Assembly: GCF_014384905.1 (NCBI RefSeq)
Contig: NZ_JACRSV010000001.1
Location: 310,001-374,000 of the forward strand
Length of the DNA stretch: 64,000 bases
Source: Fumia xinanensis
Lineage (GTDB): Bacteria > Bacillota > Clostridia > Oscillospirales > Ruminococcaceae
Direction: 5' to 3'
Position 1 is the first letter of the stretch; every line of letters starts with the position of its first letter. The translations under genes and the position numbers were made by a program. Positions 1 to 7,009 of the stretch are shown here, piece by piece. Below the pieces are notes generated by a model that was not told the origin of the DNA, made no database searches, and saw only the letters and a list, made by a program, of their open reading frames with translations.

Positions 1-1246
1 CGGCTAACAGCATGTGCTCATTAAAGCCTTTAGACGCTTTGTCAAGGGTCATATTATACACTTCGGCAGCGGTGTTGTAGTCTTTTGCGGCGCTTATCAA
101 TTCTTCCGCCGCTTCAATGGGCAGAAGCTCACGGATTTGCTCTGCGTTACGAACTACATTCATCGAGGCTATGCCCATATTGTTGACGAAAGCAGCCCCT
201 AGAGATTCACCTTCATGTCGTAAATCGTCCAGACCAAATAGGTTGCTTAATTTACTTTCAAGGTAATCATCCATTTCTCCCTGGAAAACGGCCGCGTCTA
301 TACGTCCATATGCAGAATCCCTCTGCATATCCAGTTCTTTTTTTGCCCGGTTTCCCTCTTTTTCAAAGTTTTCAATAGTCCCTTTGGCTATGGTCTTGGT
401 GTTTTCATAACTAACATGACTGGTTAGCGCCAAATCCTGTTCTTCTTTCAGCAGTCTGATGCTTTCTTCCAGCAGACCGTTTTTATTGGCAATGGCTTTG
501 CCTTCTTCGTCGTAGCCCGCAATCAGGGAGGGATTGTTTTTCAGGATTTCCTGTAACATCTCCTGATAGCGTTCATACTGTTCGGTGGAAAGGGAGACAT
601 TGTTTCCGTATTCGTCAACACCTTGGGAAAGCTGGTTGAATTCCGACTGCATGCCTTCCAGAGAGGAAATATTATTTTGGATTTCCTCGGTGGTTTTTTT
701 ATAGGCCTCGGTAATTTCGTTTGCTTTGTCGATGGCCCGCTGGCTGGCGGTGGCGATGTTGGTGATAAGGGTAACAATGGCCTCAAAAGCTATTGAAACC
801 GCCAGCATGACGCCGAACTGGGCGGCGGCGGATAAAAGTTTCATGCCGGCTGCCGCTGCCGGAGCGCTTTTTGCAGTGGCAACCAAAGATGCGTTGGCTT
901 TTTTCTGGACCTCCTGGAACCCCTCCATCGAGACACCAGCTCTTTTGGCTTCATTGGCATAATCTTTCAAAATATTTGAAGCATTTTCATTATTGATAAG
1001 CTTCTGCCAATCTCCGTGATCTTTACGGGAGGACAAAAAGGTTTCCAGTATTTTTTCATCCTGGGCGTTGATTTCCTTTATTTTTTCCAGCTGGGATAAA
1101 TCGGTGGTGATACCTTTGAGGGTAGAACCTTTGCCGGTCAGGTCTTTGAGGGCCGCCTTGGTTTTCTGGATGTCCTCAAACGTCCTGCCAAAAAAGTTCA
1201 TTTTGCCAGTTTTTTCATTAGTAGTAAATATCAGTGTGTTACACAG
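1..1246 (-). pseudogene. Phage tail tape measure protein, 3' part (severed, runs off left edge)
   Basis: On the minus strand one frame is open from position 1246 (TGA at 1249-1247) to the left edge, about 415 codons. The translation is helical and coiled-coil rich, with a hydrophobic stretch of Ala, Val and Ile around 780-860, as expected for a tape measure protein that spans the tail lumen and sets tail length. The first internal ATG is at 1201. No ribosome binding site precedes it, so this is not an independent gene but the downstream part of the gene whose start lies at 3201. Everything between 1247 and about 2880 is foreign to it. The family call rests on composition and position in the tail cluster. 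Confidence 0.65.
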
Positions 1247-1261
1247 TCATAATAAATGCAA

Positions 1262-1290
1262 TTGACAGGGAAATTTTTCCTGTCTATAAT
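1262..1290 (+). promoter_or_regulatory. Consensus sigma-A promoter with palindromic operator in the spacer
   Basis: TTGACA (1262-1267), a 17-bp spacer and TATAAT (1285-1290) form a full consensus promoter 33 bp ahead of the first zinc-ribbon gene. The spacer and part of the -35 form a dyad at 1264-1284 with arms GACAGG and CCTGTC around an A/T-rich centre. A protein bound there would block RNA polymerase, so a dedicated repressor is inferred. Confidence 0.75.
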
Positions 1291-1323
1291 GAAGTTACAA
1301 TATCAAAAAGGGGAGTGACTTTT

Positions 1324-1863
1324 ATGTTTGGAAAGCGGAAAAAAGAAGAAAAAGTTCAGGAAGTCGATATGGTATGTCCCAGATGTGGATGGGTAGATTC
1401 AGATTTACCAAAAGAAAATTGTCCTTTTTGCGGTTATAGTCCTGTAGTAATTGTCGGGCCCGCTAAAGTATTCTATTGTGATACAATGGAAGATACTTTA
1501 AGCATGGGTGAAGAACTTAGAACAACTTATTGTCCGACGAATAGCCCTGCTTATGATGCAGAATGGGCTGCTAAGTACCAAAAGAGGATTCAGGAATACT
1601 TAATTGAACTTGACCAAAAAGAAAAGGAGCAGCAAAAGCAAGAAGAAATTCAAAAAGAATTGGAGTGGCAAGAGAAAATGCAGAAGATAGAAAAAAGTGT
1701 AAAAGACTCGCGATACATCCCCAAATGCCCCACCTGTGGCTCCCCGGATATCAGGAAAGCACCTGAAATAGGGATATCGACCGTATATGAAAGCGGATTA
1801 GTTTCTATCTATGATTGTGTACGTAAGCAGTTTGAGTGCAATAACTGCGGATATCAGTGGTAG
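1324..1863 (+). CDS. Double zinc-ribbon protein A (first of tandem twins)
   Basis: This is a 179-residue soluble protein of unknown function. An N-terminal zinc ribbon uses C18, C21, C33 and C36 (CPRCG...CPFCG). A charged, glutamine- and lysine-rich helix at about 95-130 is predicted coiled coil. A C-terminal zinc ribbon uses C135, C138, C172 and C175 (CPTCG...CNNCG), ending in GYQW. The ATG at 1324 is preferred because AAGGGGAG lies 8 bases upstream; a GTG nine bases earlier falls inside that site. It is transcribed against the surrounding tail genes. The paralogue at 1904-2446 follows with 40 bases between them. A role in protein or nucleic-acid binding is possible; nothing in the sequence decides it. 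Confidence 0.8.
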   Translation: MFGKRKKEEKVQEVDMVCPRCGWVDSDLPKENCPFCGYSPVVIVGPAKVFYCDTMEDTLSMGEELRTTYCPTNSPAYDAEWAAKYQKRIQEYLIELDQKEKEQQKQEEIQKELEWQEKMQKIEKSVKDSRYIPKCPTCGSPDIRKAPEIGISTVYESGLVSIYDCVRKQFECNNCGYQW

Positions 1864-1903
1864 TGCATAAATTTTAAAATGAACGGCAAGGGGAGTGACT
1901 TTT

Positions 1904-2446
1904 ATGTTTGGAAAGTGGAAAAAAGAGGAAAACAAAGTGCAGATTGTCGATCGGGTATGCCCCAGATGTGGTTGTGTGGATGATGACGATATTTCAGAGA
2001 AAGTATGTCCCTTTTGCGGCTATCAGCCTATGATTGTGGTTGGACCGACAAGGATAGGATACGCTTTAACGGAAGATTCTGTAAAAATTGGAGAAGAGCT
2101 TAGAAGGACTTATTGCCCGACTAGTAACCCTGCTTATAATGCTGAGTGGTATGACAAGTATCAAAAAAGTGTTCAAGAATATCTGGAAGAATGGAATCAA
2201 AGCCAAAAGGAAGCCGAAGAACAAAAAGAAATCGAACAGGAATTAAAACGTCAGGAAAGAATAGAGGCGGTGGAAAAGAGCTTGAAAGACACCCGATACA
2301 TCCCCAAATGCCCCACCTGTGGTTCCCCGGATATCAGGAAAGCGCCTGAAATAGGGATATCGACCGTATATGAAAGCGGATTGGTTTCTATCTATGATTG
2401 CGTACGTAAGCAGTTTGAGTGCAATAACTGCGGATACAAGTGGTAG
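1904..2446 (+). CDS. Double zinc-ribbon protein B (second of tandem twins)
   Basis: This 180-residue paralogue of the preceding gene has the same layout: N-terminal ribbon C19, C22, C35, C38 with an extra C24, a central charged helix, and a C-terminal CPTCG...CNNCG ribbon ending in GYKW. The ribosome binding site and first codons match the first copy almost base for base. The last 50 residues differ from copy A only at the penultimate residue, while the first two thirds have diverged strongly. It has no promoter of its own in the 40-bp gap and is likely co-transcribed with copy A. Function unknown. Confidence 0.8.
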   Translation: MFGKWKKEENKVQIVDRVCPRCGCVDDDDISEKVCPFCGYQPMIVVGPTRIGYALTEDSVKIGEELRRTYCPTSNPAYNAEWYDKYQKSVQEYLEEWNQSQKEAEEQKEIEQELKRQERIEAVEKSLKDTRYIPKCPTCGSPDIRKAPEIGISTVYESGLVSIYDCVRKQFECNNCGYKW

Positions 2447-2468
2447 ATGATTTAATACTATGACTGTG

Positions 2469-2859
2469 GCTGTATTCAAGGTCTGGCAATCCTTGAATAC
2501 AACTCTGCGGGCTCTCCCCGCAGTTCAGACTGTCTCTTACCGGCGGGGGAATCGGATTTCCATCGGGATTTCCGAGGAATCCCGCCGGGATTTCCTTACA
2601 GTCGTTGAACCTTCCCCATTCCGCGAAATGCGGGGAAGGGGCTTGGCTGCTGATTGGGCGTTGCCCCGGTAAACTCACAAGCCGGGGACTGCGGCGTTTA
2701 GGACGATGGAAACTCATCGCTTTTGTTTCACCCTGCGCCATCCCGCCCCTTTTTTCCGGGTTTTCCCTCCGTGTCCATCTGCCGTTTCCGGCTCTGTTTT
2801 GGCGGGCGGGCTTTGGCCTGTTCCAGCAATTTGAAAATCGTACAACCTCCCTCTTGCAA
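2469..2859. other. GC-rich intergenic stretch with a run of hairpins
   Basis: No credible gene is seen here. Open frames exist on both strands but have no ribosome binding site and low-complexity translations rich in Pro, Arg and Ser. The stretch is visibly more GC-rich than the twin genes. It holds at least six inverted repeats: TGTATTCAAGG 2471-2481 with 2491-2501; CTGCGGG 2505-2511 with 2517-2523; CCGGCGGG 2540-2547 with 2581-2588; CCTTCCCC 2610-2617 with 2632-2639; CCCCGG 2664-2669 with 2682-2687; CGATG 2704-2708 with 2715-2719. None is followed by a T run. It may be a structured RNA or the end of a mobile element. Confidence 0.5.
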
Positions 2860-3201
2860 CTAGGCTGCTTGAGGAAAGCGGGCATATATTTTATTACCTA
2901 TTTTCTCAAAGGCGGACATAGCTGTAGATATATTATTAATACTTGTTACTACTTTTGTAGCGCTGGTTGTAAAAAGTTGGTATTTTGTCGAAAGTATACC
3001 CAGTGTTTGCTGTGTTTCTTTCCCAACACCGTTCAGATTTTTAAGGGAGTTTATCAGCGTTTGAACGCTGGACACCCCTTTCTGATCTACTTCGACGGAT
3101 AGTTTAATTGGCTTGATGCTTACTTCAAGTTGATTTAAAGAATTTTTGATTTCAGTGGTATCCAGCTGTGCTGTTACGTTAATCGTTTGATTGTCATTCA
3201 T
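2860..3201 (-). pseudogene. Phage tail tape measure protein, 5' part (severed)
   Basis: The first 113 residues of a tape-measure-like protein start at an ATG with GGAGGAATAAG directly upstream. The text is Asn-, Ser- and Leu-rich and helical, typical of the N-terminus of these proteins. The frame enters foreign sequence and stops at TAG 2862-2860 after an unrelated ...RFPQAA tail. The remainder resumes at about 1246 on the same strand. Gene order (chaperone, then tape measure) agrees with the canonical tail module. As it stands the tape measure cannot be made as one chain, so the particle should not assemble. Confidence 0.65.
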
Positions 3202-3255
3202 CTTATTCCTCCGTTTCTTTTAAAGTGGAAGATGAACTGGGTTTGATTCTGCTCA

Positions 3256-3283
3256 AAAAAGCCGCTCGTAGGGGCGGCTTTTT
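3256..3283 (-). terminator. Intrinsic terminator between chaperone-like and tape measure genes
   Basis: AAAAAGCCGC (3256-3265) pairs with GCGGCTTTTT (3274-3283) around an 8-base loop. Read leftwards it follows directly on the TAG of the chaperone-like gene (3286-3284) and precedes the tape measure start. It should lower tape measure expression unless RNA polymerase is modified. Confidence 0.7.
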
Positions 3284-3871
3284 CTAATTTTTTAGAACTT
3301 CCTTCAATTTCTCCTCGTCCATATCCTTGATTTGGCCCAGATTTTTCACGAGGTTTTGCACATCTACGTTGCCAAAAGTCTGCTCAAAGTAGGCGTTCAT
3401 CGACTCCATCTGCCGGATAAACCGGGTAAGCTCCGCCCGCTCGCCGGAGAGGATTTTTTGCTGCTCGAAGGCGATGCCGCTGTCGATGGCGGCGAGGATT
3501 TCCTCATACTGCTCCAAGTCGATGAGGGCGAGAACCCGGCGGCAGACATGGGTGCCGTAGATGAGGCGGTACTGTTTGTGGGCGTCGGTGGGGAGCTTAA
3601 AGGAAGCGTAGTAGCGCAGAAGGTTTCTCTTTACGGCGAATTCTTTTAAAATGGGGAGGTAGGCGCCGTCTTCGGCGTCCACGCACTGAGAGACGGCCTC
3701 CGCCACGAAGTCGACGGCCTCTTGGAGGCTCAGTCGGACTTTCACGGTCATTTCGGGGGCGTCTTCTCCGTCCCAGCACCGGCAGGTAACCGTTTCCGGG
3801 AGATTCTGGCGCTCATAGATTTCCTGAAACCGGTTGGCGCCGATTTTCCTTGCTGTTTTTTTCTGGTTCAT
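3284..3871 (-). CDS. Probable phage tail assembly chaperone
   Basis: This 195-residue, mostly helical, acidic protein sits immediately upstream of the tape measure gene. That slot holds the tail assembly chaperone (lambda gpG role) in siphophage and tailocin clusters. The start at 3871 is supported by AAAGGAG 11 bases upstream. The first 59 bases overlap the 3' end of the DUF1064 gene in another frame. No slippery heptamer for a programmed frameshift extension was found, and a terminator follows the stop. The assignment is by position and size; no diagnostic motif is visible. Confidence 0.55.
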   Translation of the reverse strand: MNQKKTARKIGANRFQEIYERQNLPETVTCRCWDGEDAPEMTVKVRLSLQEAVDFVAEAVSQCVDAEDGAYLPILKEFAVKRNLLRYYASFKLPTDAHKQYRLIYGTHVCRRVLALIDLEQYEEILAAIDSGIAFEQQKILSGERAELTRFIRQMESMNAYFEQTFGNVDVQNLVKNLGQIKDMDEEKLKEVLKN

Positions 3872-4289
3872 AGTGGTTTTGTCTCCTTTGTCGATTTTTG
3901 TCTTGCCGGCGGATTTTTTTCAGCTCGTCGTAAGAGATCCATCCGGTTTTTTGTGTGTAAGACAACCAGCGGTAGGTGATTTCGGGGTACTGCAGCCAGA
4001 AAAGCTTCCGCTTGAGTACGGCGGTGCTGGACGGGGAGCCTTTGGTGTCGATGACTTCCTCCCGGCCATCTTTGTAGACGAGGTAAAAATCTGCCACATA
4101 GGTAATGGGCTGCACCACTTTTCCGTTGTAGGTGAACATGGGCTGCAGGACGTATTCCTTTTGCAGCTGACAGGTGATGATATCGCCGCTCGCCATTTTC
4201 GGCCGGATTACGTCGCGGTAGAACCGCATTTCCAGAATGCTGTCAAACACGATGCCGTCAAAGCTTCGTCTTTGCTGGTCCTTGTCCAT
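3813..4289 (-). CDS. DUF1064 family phage protein, PD-(D/E)XK nuclease-like
   Basis: This 158-residue protein contains FDSILEMRFY near residue 15 and VADFYLVYKDG...EVIDTKG at about 65-85. The spaced Glu, Asp and Asp-x-Lys residues fit the DUF1064 family, which is regarded as a PD-(D/E)XK nuclease fold found in phages. The C-terminal 25 residues are basic and overlap the next gene. A nuclease among tail morphogenesis genes is unusual; possible roles are DNA processing or a moron function. The family call is fairly secure from motif pattern; activity is inferred. Confidence 0.65.
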   Translation of the reverse strand: MDKDQQRRSFDGIVFDSILEMRFYRDVIRPKMASGDIITCQLQKEYVLQPMFTYNGKVVQPITYVADFYLVYKDGREEVIDTKGSPSSTAVLKRKLFWLQYPEITYRWLSYTQKTGWISYDELKKIRRQDKNRQRRQNHYEPEKNSKENRRQPVSGNL

Positions 4290-4327
4290 CCGCTTGCCAC
4301 CTCCTTGCTGTCTCGTGATAAAAAATA

Positions 4328-4358
4328 AGGGGAGGGGAGAAGTTTCTCCACCTCCCCT
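4328..4358 (-). terminator. Intrinsic terminator after the 55-residue zinc protein
   Basis: Arms AGGGGAGG-GGAGAA (4328-4341) and TTCTCC-A-CCTCCCCT (4344-4358) form a 14-bp stem with one bulged base. On the minus strand it is followed by TTATTTTTTATC. It separates the tail protein and zinc protein genes from DUF1064 and later genes. Confidence 0.75.
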
Positions 4359-4387
4359 GTTATTGGTATCGTAGGTTCAAAACAAAG

Positions 4388-4555
4388 TTAAGGTTTTGGG
4401 TTGCTTTTCTGCTCCATTTCTCTGCGGAAGTACTCCTGCCCGCACTGGGGAGAGCAGGCAAAGGTGCGCCAGGAGCGCATCTGCTGTGCCTGGCAGCTGA
4501 GGCAGGGCCTAAAAAGCTTGCCGCAGACTTTGCAGGGGATTTTTTTGTCAGCCAT
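4388..4555 (-). CDS. Small phage zinc-binding protein (55 aa)
   Basis: A short frame starts ATG 4555 and stops TAA 4388. The protein begins MADKKIPCKVCGKLF and has six cysteines (C8, C11, C18, C21, C34, C38), in CxxC...CxxC...CxxxC arrangement, so it should bind one or two zinc ions. It lies 47 bases after the major tail protein in the same direction. Small cysteine-rich proteins of this shape occur next to tail tube genes in Firmicutes prophages; function is unknown. Regular cysteine spacing and codon use argue that it is real despite its size. Confidence 0.7.
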   Translation of the reverse strand: MADKKIPCKVCGKLFRPCLSCQAQQMRSWRTFACSPQCGQEYFRREMEQKSNPKP

Positions 4556-4602
4556 CTGCTGTCATTTCCTTTCACGGCCGATGAGGCCAAAGGGGAATGG
4601 GA

Positions 4603-5388
4603 TTATTCGTCCGCTCCGTCACCGAAAATGATGCAATCCCAAAGGTTTGCTCTGCCGCCGCAGCCGCCTGCGACAGACTCAAACTCGAAGGAATGGACAG
4701 CGGGATTCTCGCCGATGGCCAGGTCGAAGTTGCCGGTGAAGTCTGCTCTGGGGAAGACGAACTGGACGCGGTACAGTTCGCCGCAGGGATCGGAAGCCAG
4801 GCAATCCATGTAAACCGACAGGGTCTTGGAGTAGGAGTCGGAAGCGTTGGAAACCTTAGCTGCGGTGACTTCGCGGTCGTAGAAGCAAACAAGCTCGCTG
4901 CCGGCAGCGTCTGCGGCAACAGTGATCGTCTTGTCAGCCAGTTTGTATTCGCCTGCTGCGGGAGTCTCTGCTGCAGCGGCTTTCAAAGCGGTGCCCAAAG
5001 TACCGTTTTTGTTTTTGATATAAACTTTGACGGACTCGGTTTTTACGGGAGTCGAAGTCAAGGTGGCGGTAGTGGAAGCGACGGCCAGGATTTCAGTGGC
5101 GCGGACGATCATTTTGGTTTCGCTGTTGATCACTTCACCGCCAGTCTGGGCTGCCATCATGCCGCCGCAGATGAGTCCGTTGGAACCGGTGACTTTGACC
5201 GCTTTGTTCTTTTTGAGGGAGCCCAAAACGCGGCCGCCTTTACCGGTGATGTTGACTTTTTCCTCGGTGTTCGAAACAGTGGCGCTCTGGACCTCGTCCA
5301 GGATGAACTCGCACTCGCCGGCGAGGTTGTAGCCGTGGATTAGTTCTACGCTTGTGATGGAAAGTTTTTCGGTGTTGATTGTGCTCAT
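4603..5388 (-). CDS. Phage major tail protein
   Basis: This 261-residue protein is rich in beta-prone Thr, Val, Ser and Gly. The N-terminal ~110 residues resemble a tail tube subunit. A middle segment (about 110-165, with repeated Thr/Ala and GEYKLADKTITV) looks like an Ig-like or surface domain, and the last ~90 residues return to compact beta sequence. AGGAGG precedes the ATG. Order in the cluster (tail tube, zinc protein, chaperone, tape measure) supports a tail tube role. Whether the tail is contractile cannot be told: no sheath gene is in view. Confidence 0.6.
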   Translation of the reverse strand: MSTINTEKLSITSVELIHGYNLAGECEFILDEVQSATVSNTEEKVNITGKGGRVLGSLKKNKAVKVTGSNGLICGGMMAAQTGGEVINSETKMIVRATEILAVASTTATLTSTPVKTESVKVYIKNKNGTLGTALKAAAAETPAAGEYKLADKTITVAADAAGSELVCFYDREVTAAKVSNASDSYSKTLSVYMDCLASDPCGELYRVQFVFPRADFTGNFDLAIGENPAVHSFEFESVAGGCGGRANLWDCIIFGDGADE

Positions 5389-5451
5389 TTAAAATTCCTC
5401 CTAAAATTTTGTTTTTAGGGACTGGGCCGGCTCACCTTTCGGTAAATTTGA

Positions 5452-6183
5452 TTACTCCTGGGTGAGCCAGTTCAGTTCCCTCTGGTCAATCTTTTTTATG
5501 TCAACCGTACCGAAGTAACAGCCGCTCATGACATGATTGTAGTTGATTTTTCGCTGGATCTGACGCACGCTGGCGTTAAACTGGTAGATGGTCAGATCCA
5601 TGGTCTGCTCATAGTTGTACTTGAATTCCTCGGTGTTGACCATGGCCACCACCAAGTCCTCTAAAAAGGAACGATAGGGCTTTTTGGCCTGCCGCTTCTG
5701 TTTGAGGCGCGTCCGTTCGATTAAAAATTCCTTTGCTTCTTTGTTGCCCGCCTTGTATTTAGGCTTTTCGGTGAAATGTATCTTTCTCAGAGCGTCGCAG
5801 ATTTCGTTGTAAATCAGCTCGTCGATGACGATTCCGTTTTCGGCGTCCCACAGGACAATCTGACCGTTTTCGTTGTTTTTTGCCGGCTTCAGCAGGGAAG
5901 GATCAAGCCCTGGAAAAATCAAGGATAAATCTTTGTTCTGCAAACTTTGAAACAGCAGCATAAACAGCTCGAAATCGGTAATCTGTTCGTAGTCGATCCC
6001 CATGTCGTCCAGCTGCACCATCAGGTCGTAAGGAGAGGAGGTCAAGGTGGTGACCATTTGATAGTACTCCCGGTCGTCGGAGGAGAGAATCTCTCCCACG
6101 GTAGGGATGTAAATTGATAAGAAGTCGGTGATGGGGACACTGCGGGCAATGAGAAGGCTTTTCATTTTTTCCAATGATATCAC
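5452..6183 (-). CDS. Unassigned phage structural or assembly protein (243 aa)
   Basis: This is a soluble, helix-rich protein. The N-terminal half includes a DDMGIDYEQITDFELFMLLF segment that resembles tail assembly chaperone-type folds. The middle is strongly basic (KQKRQAKKPYR near 165) and the C-terminus ends WLTQE. It starts four bases after the previous gene (6188) and is followed by the major tail gene, so it is almost certainly part of the particle operon. I do not recognise the family with confidence; a chaperone or connector role is possible from position. Confidence 0.6.
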   Translation of the reverse strand: MISLEKMKSLLIARSVPITDFLSIYIPTVGEILSSDDREYYQMVTTLTSSPYDLMVQLDDMGIDYEQITDFELFMLLFQSLQNKDLSLIFPGLDPSLLKPAKNNENGQIVLWDAENGIVIDELIYNEICDALRKIHFTEKPKYKAGNKEAKEFLIERTRLKQKRQAKKPYRSFLEDLVVAMVNTEEFKYNYEQTMDLTIYQFNASVRQIQRKINYNHVMSGCYFGTVDIKKIDQRELNWLTQE

Positions 6184-6187
6184 CTGT

Positions 6188-6640
6188 TTATCCGTTTAGA
6201 ATCGTCGTTTTATAGGTCAGCATCTTTCCAAAGAAGTTCTTTTCCGGCGAATAAGGAACCGAGGAAATCAGATCCAACTTGCCGGCTCCAATGCCGCATC
6301 CCTGTAAAAGTTCGTCCGCTTTTTCGGCTATTTTGTCAATCAAATTGCCGTCCGCCAACTTAATTTTGCTTGTGTGGGCGTAAACGAGGAGGGTGATGTT
6401 TACTTCCAGCACTGTTTTGTTGACGGGGCGGGGGGAAGTGGCGTCGCAGCACAGAAAGCTTGCCGGAGCAGCATCCGGGCCTTCTGGTGCGTAAAGATAG
6501 GGATAAACAGACTGATAGAGAAGAGTTTGAGGGTCGGCGGGGGGAGTACCGCCGTTGAGCAGGGAAGTGATGGACTGAGAAGCTAAAATTTTCGTCAGAA
6601 CACTTTGTTTGCAGACAGTGAGTTTTTTGAGATTTGCCAT
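6188..6640 (-). CDS. Phage minor structural protein, tail-terminator-like position (150 aa)
   Basis: This is the first gene of the leftward tail operon. The ATG at 6640 has GGAGGTAACAAT directly upstream, a strong site. Sequence is mixed alpha/beta with TVLEVNITLLVYAHTSK and a C-terminal GKMLTYKTTILNG, similar in size and texture to tail completion or head-tail joining proteins. No diagnostic motif. Head genes would be expected upstream of such a protein; none exists here. Confidence 0.55.
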   Translation of the reverse strand: MANLKKLTVCKQSVLTKILASQSITSLLNGGTPPADPQTLLYQSVYPYLYAPEGPDAAPASFLCCDATSPRPVNKTVLEVNITLLVYAHTSKIKLADGNLIDKIAEKADELLQGCGIGAGKLDLISSVPYSPEKNFFGKMLTYKTTILNG

Positions 6641-7009
6641 ATTGTTACCTCCAATTAAAATAAAGCTTTTTGGACAGAAGACATCACTCCAGAATCTTAG
6701 GGGAAAGGCCCCGTCCTTTGGAGGAAAGAATGGTCTCCTGCCATTGGAATCTTGTACTTCGTGTTGGATTGACCTATGTGCAACAGTAATAAAAGATTCG
6801 AAAGCCTATTCTCTGAAGAAGGCTTCAAACAGGCCAATCAAAAATCATAAGCGGCTGGATTTCGGTACGGGAAACAACCCATTTATGGTGTGTTTGTACC
6901 GATTAAATCGAAAAGCAAATAAAATCACATCCTTTTAATTATTTTTTAAATTATATTGTATTTAAAAACCGCCTTTTAGACGGTTTTTGTAATTTTTAGC
7001 GGCGGTTTT
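6641..7009. promoter_or_regulatory. Upstream region of the tail operon, with dyad
   Basis: This 369-bp stretch has no gene. It contains a dyad CGGTAC (6863-6868) ... GTACCG (6896-6901) with further partial pairing inside, a candidate regulatory site for the tail operon, and the terminator at 6964-6988. A clear promoter for the tail genes could not be picked. In a complete prophage, head genes or other modules would normally separate the regulators from tail genes, so this may be a deletion scar. Confidence 0.35.
6964..6988 (-). terminator. Intrinsic terminator of the repressor-protease operon
   Basis: AAAAACCG (6964-6971) pairs with CGGTTTTT (6981-6988) around a 9-base loop. It lies 22 bases beyond the protease stop codon and is followed by an A/T-rich tail in the leftward direction. 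Confidence 0.7.

Larger units (their letters stand above)
1242..2468. mobile_element. Putative non-autonomous cassette bounded by a 13-bp inverted repeat
   Basis: The left end reads CACAGTCATAATA at 1242-1254. The right end at 2456-2468, read on the minus strand, is CACAGTCATAGTA, so 12 of 13 bases match and 10 outer bases are identical. The 1.2 kb between them contains only one promoter and two tandem zinc-ribbon genes. The left repeat lies where the tape measure reading frame is lost. There is no transposase or integrase, so mobility would have to be supplied in trans. A target-site duplication is not clear. The right flank (2469-2880) is also foreign to the tape gene, so this may be one of two nested inserts. 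Confidence 0.4.

Noticed and set aside
2388..3102. Open frames on both strands across 2388-2885 and 2605-3102
   Set aside because: Translations are Pro/Arg/Ser-rich without domain character, no ribosome binding site precedes them, and they overlap real genes and hairpins.
4597..5343. Long plus-strand frame (248 codons) over the major tail gene
   Set aside because: It is the antisense shadow of the tail gene: Gly/Asp/Val-rich, no ribosome binding site, and opposed to a well-supported frame with AGGAGG.
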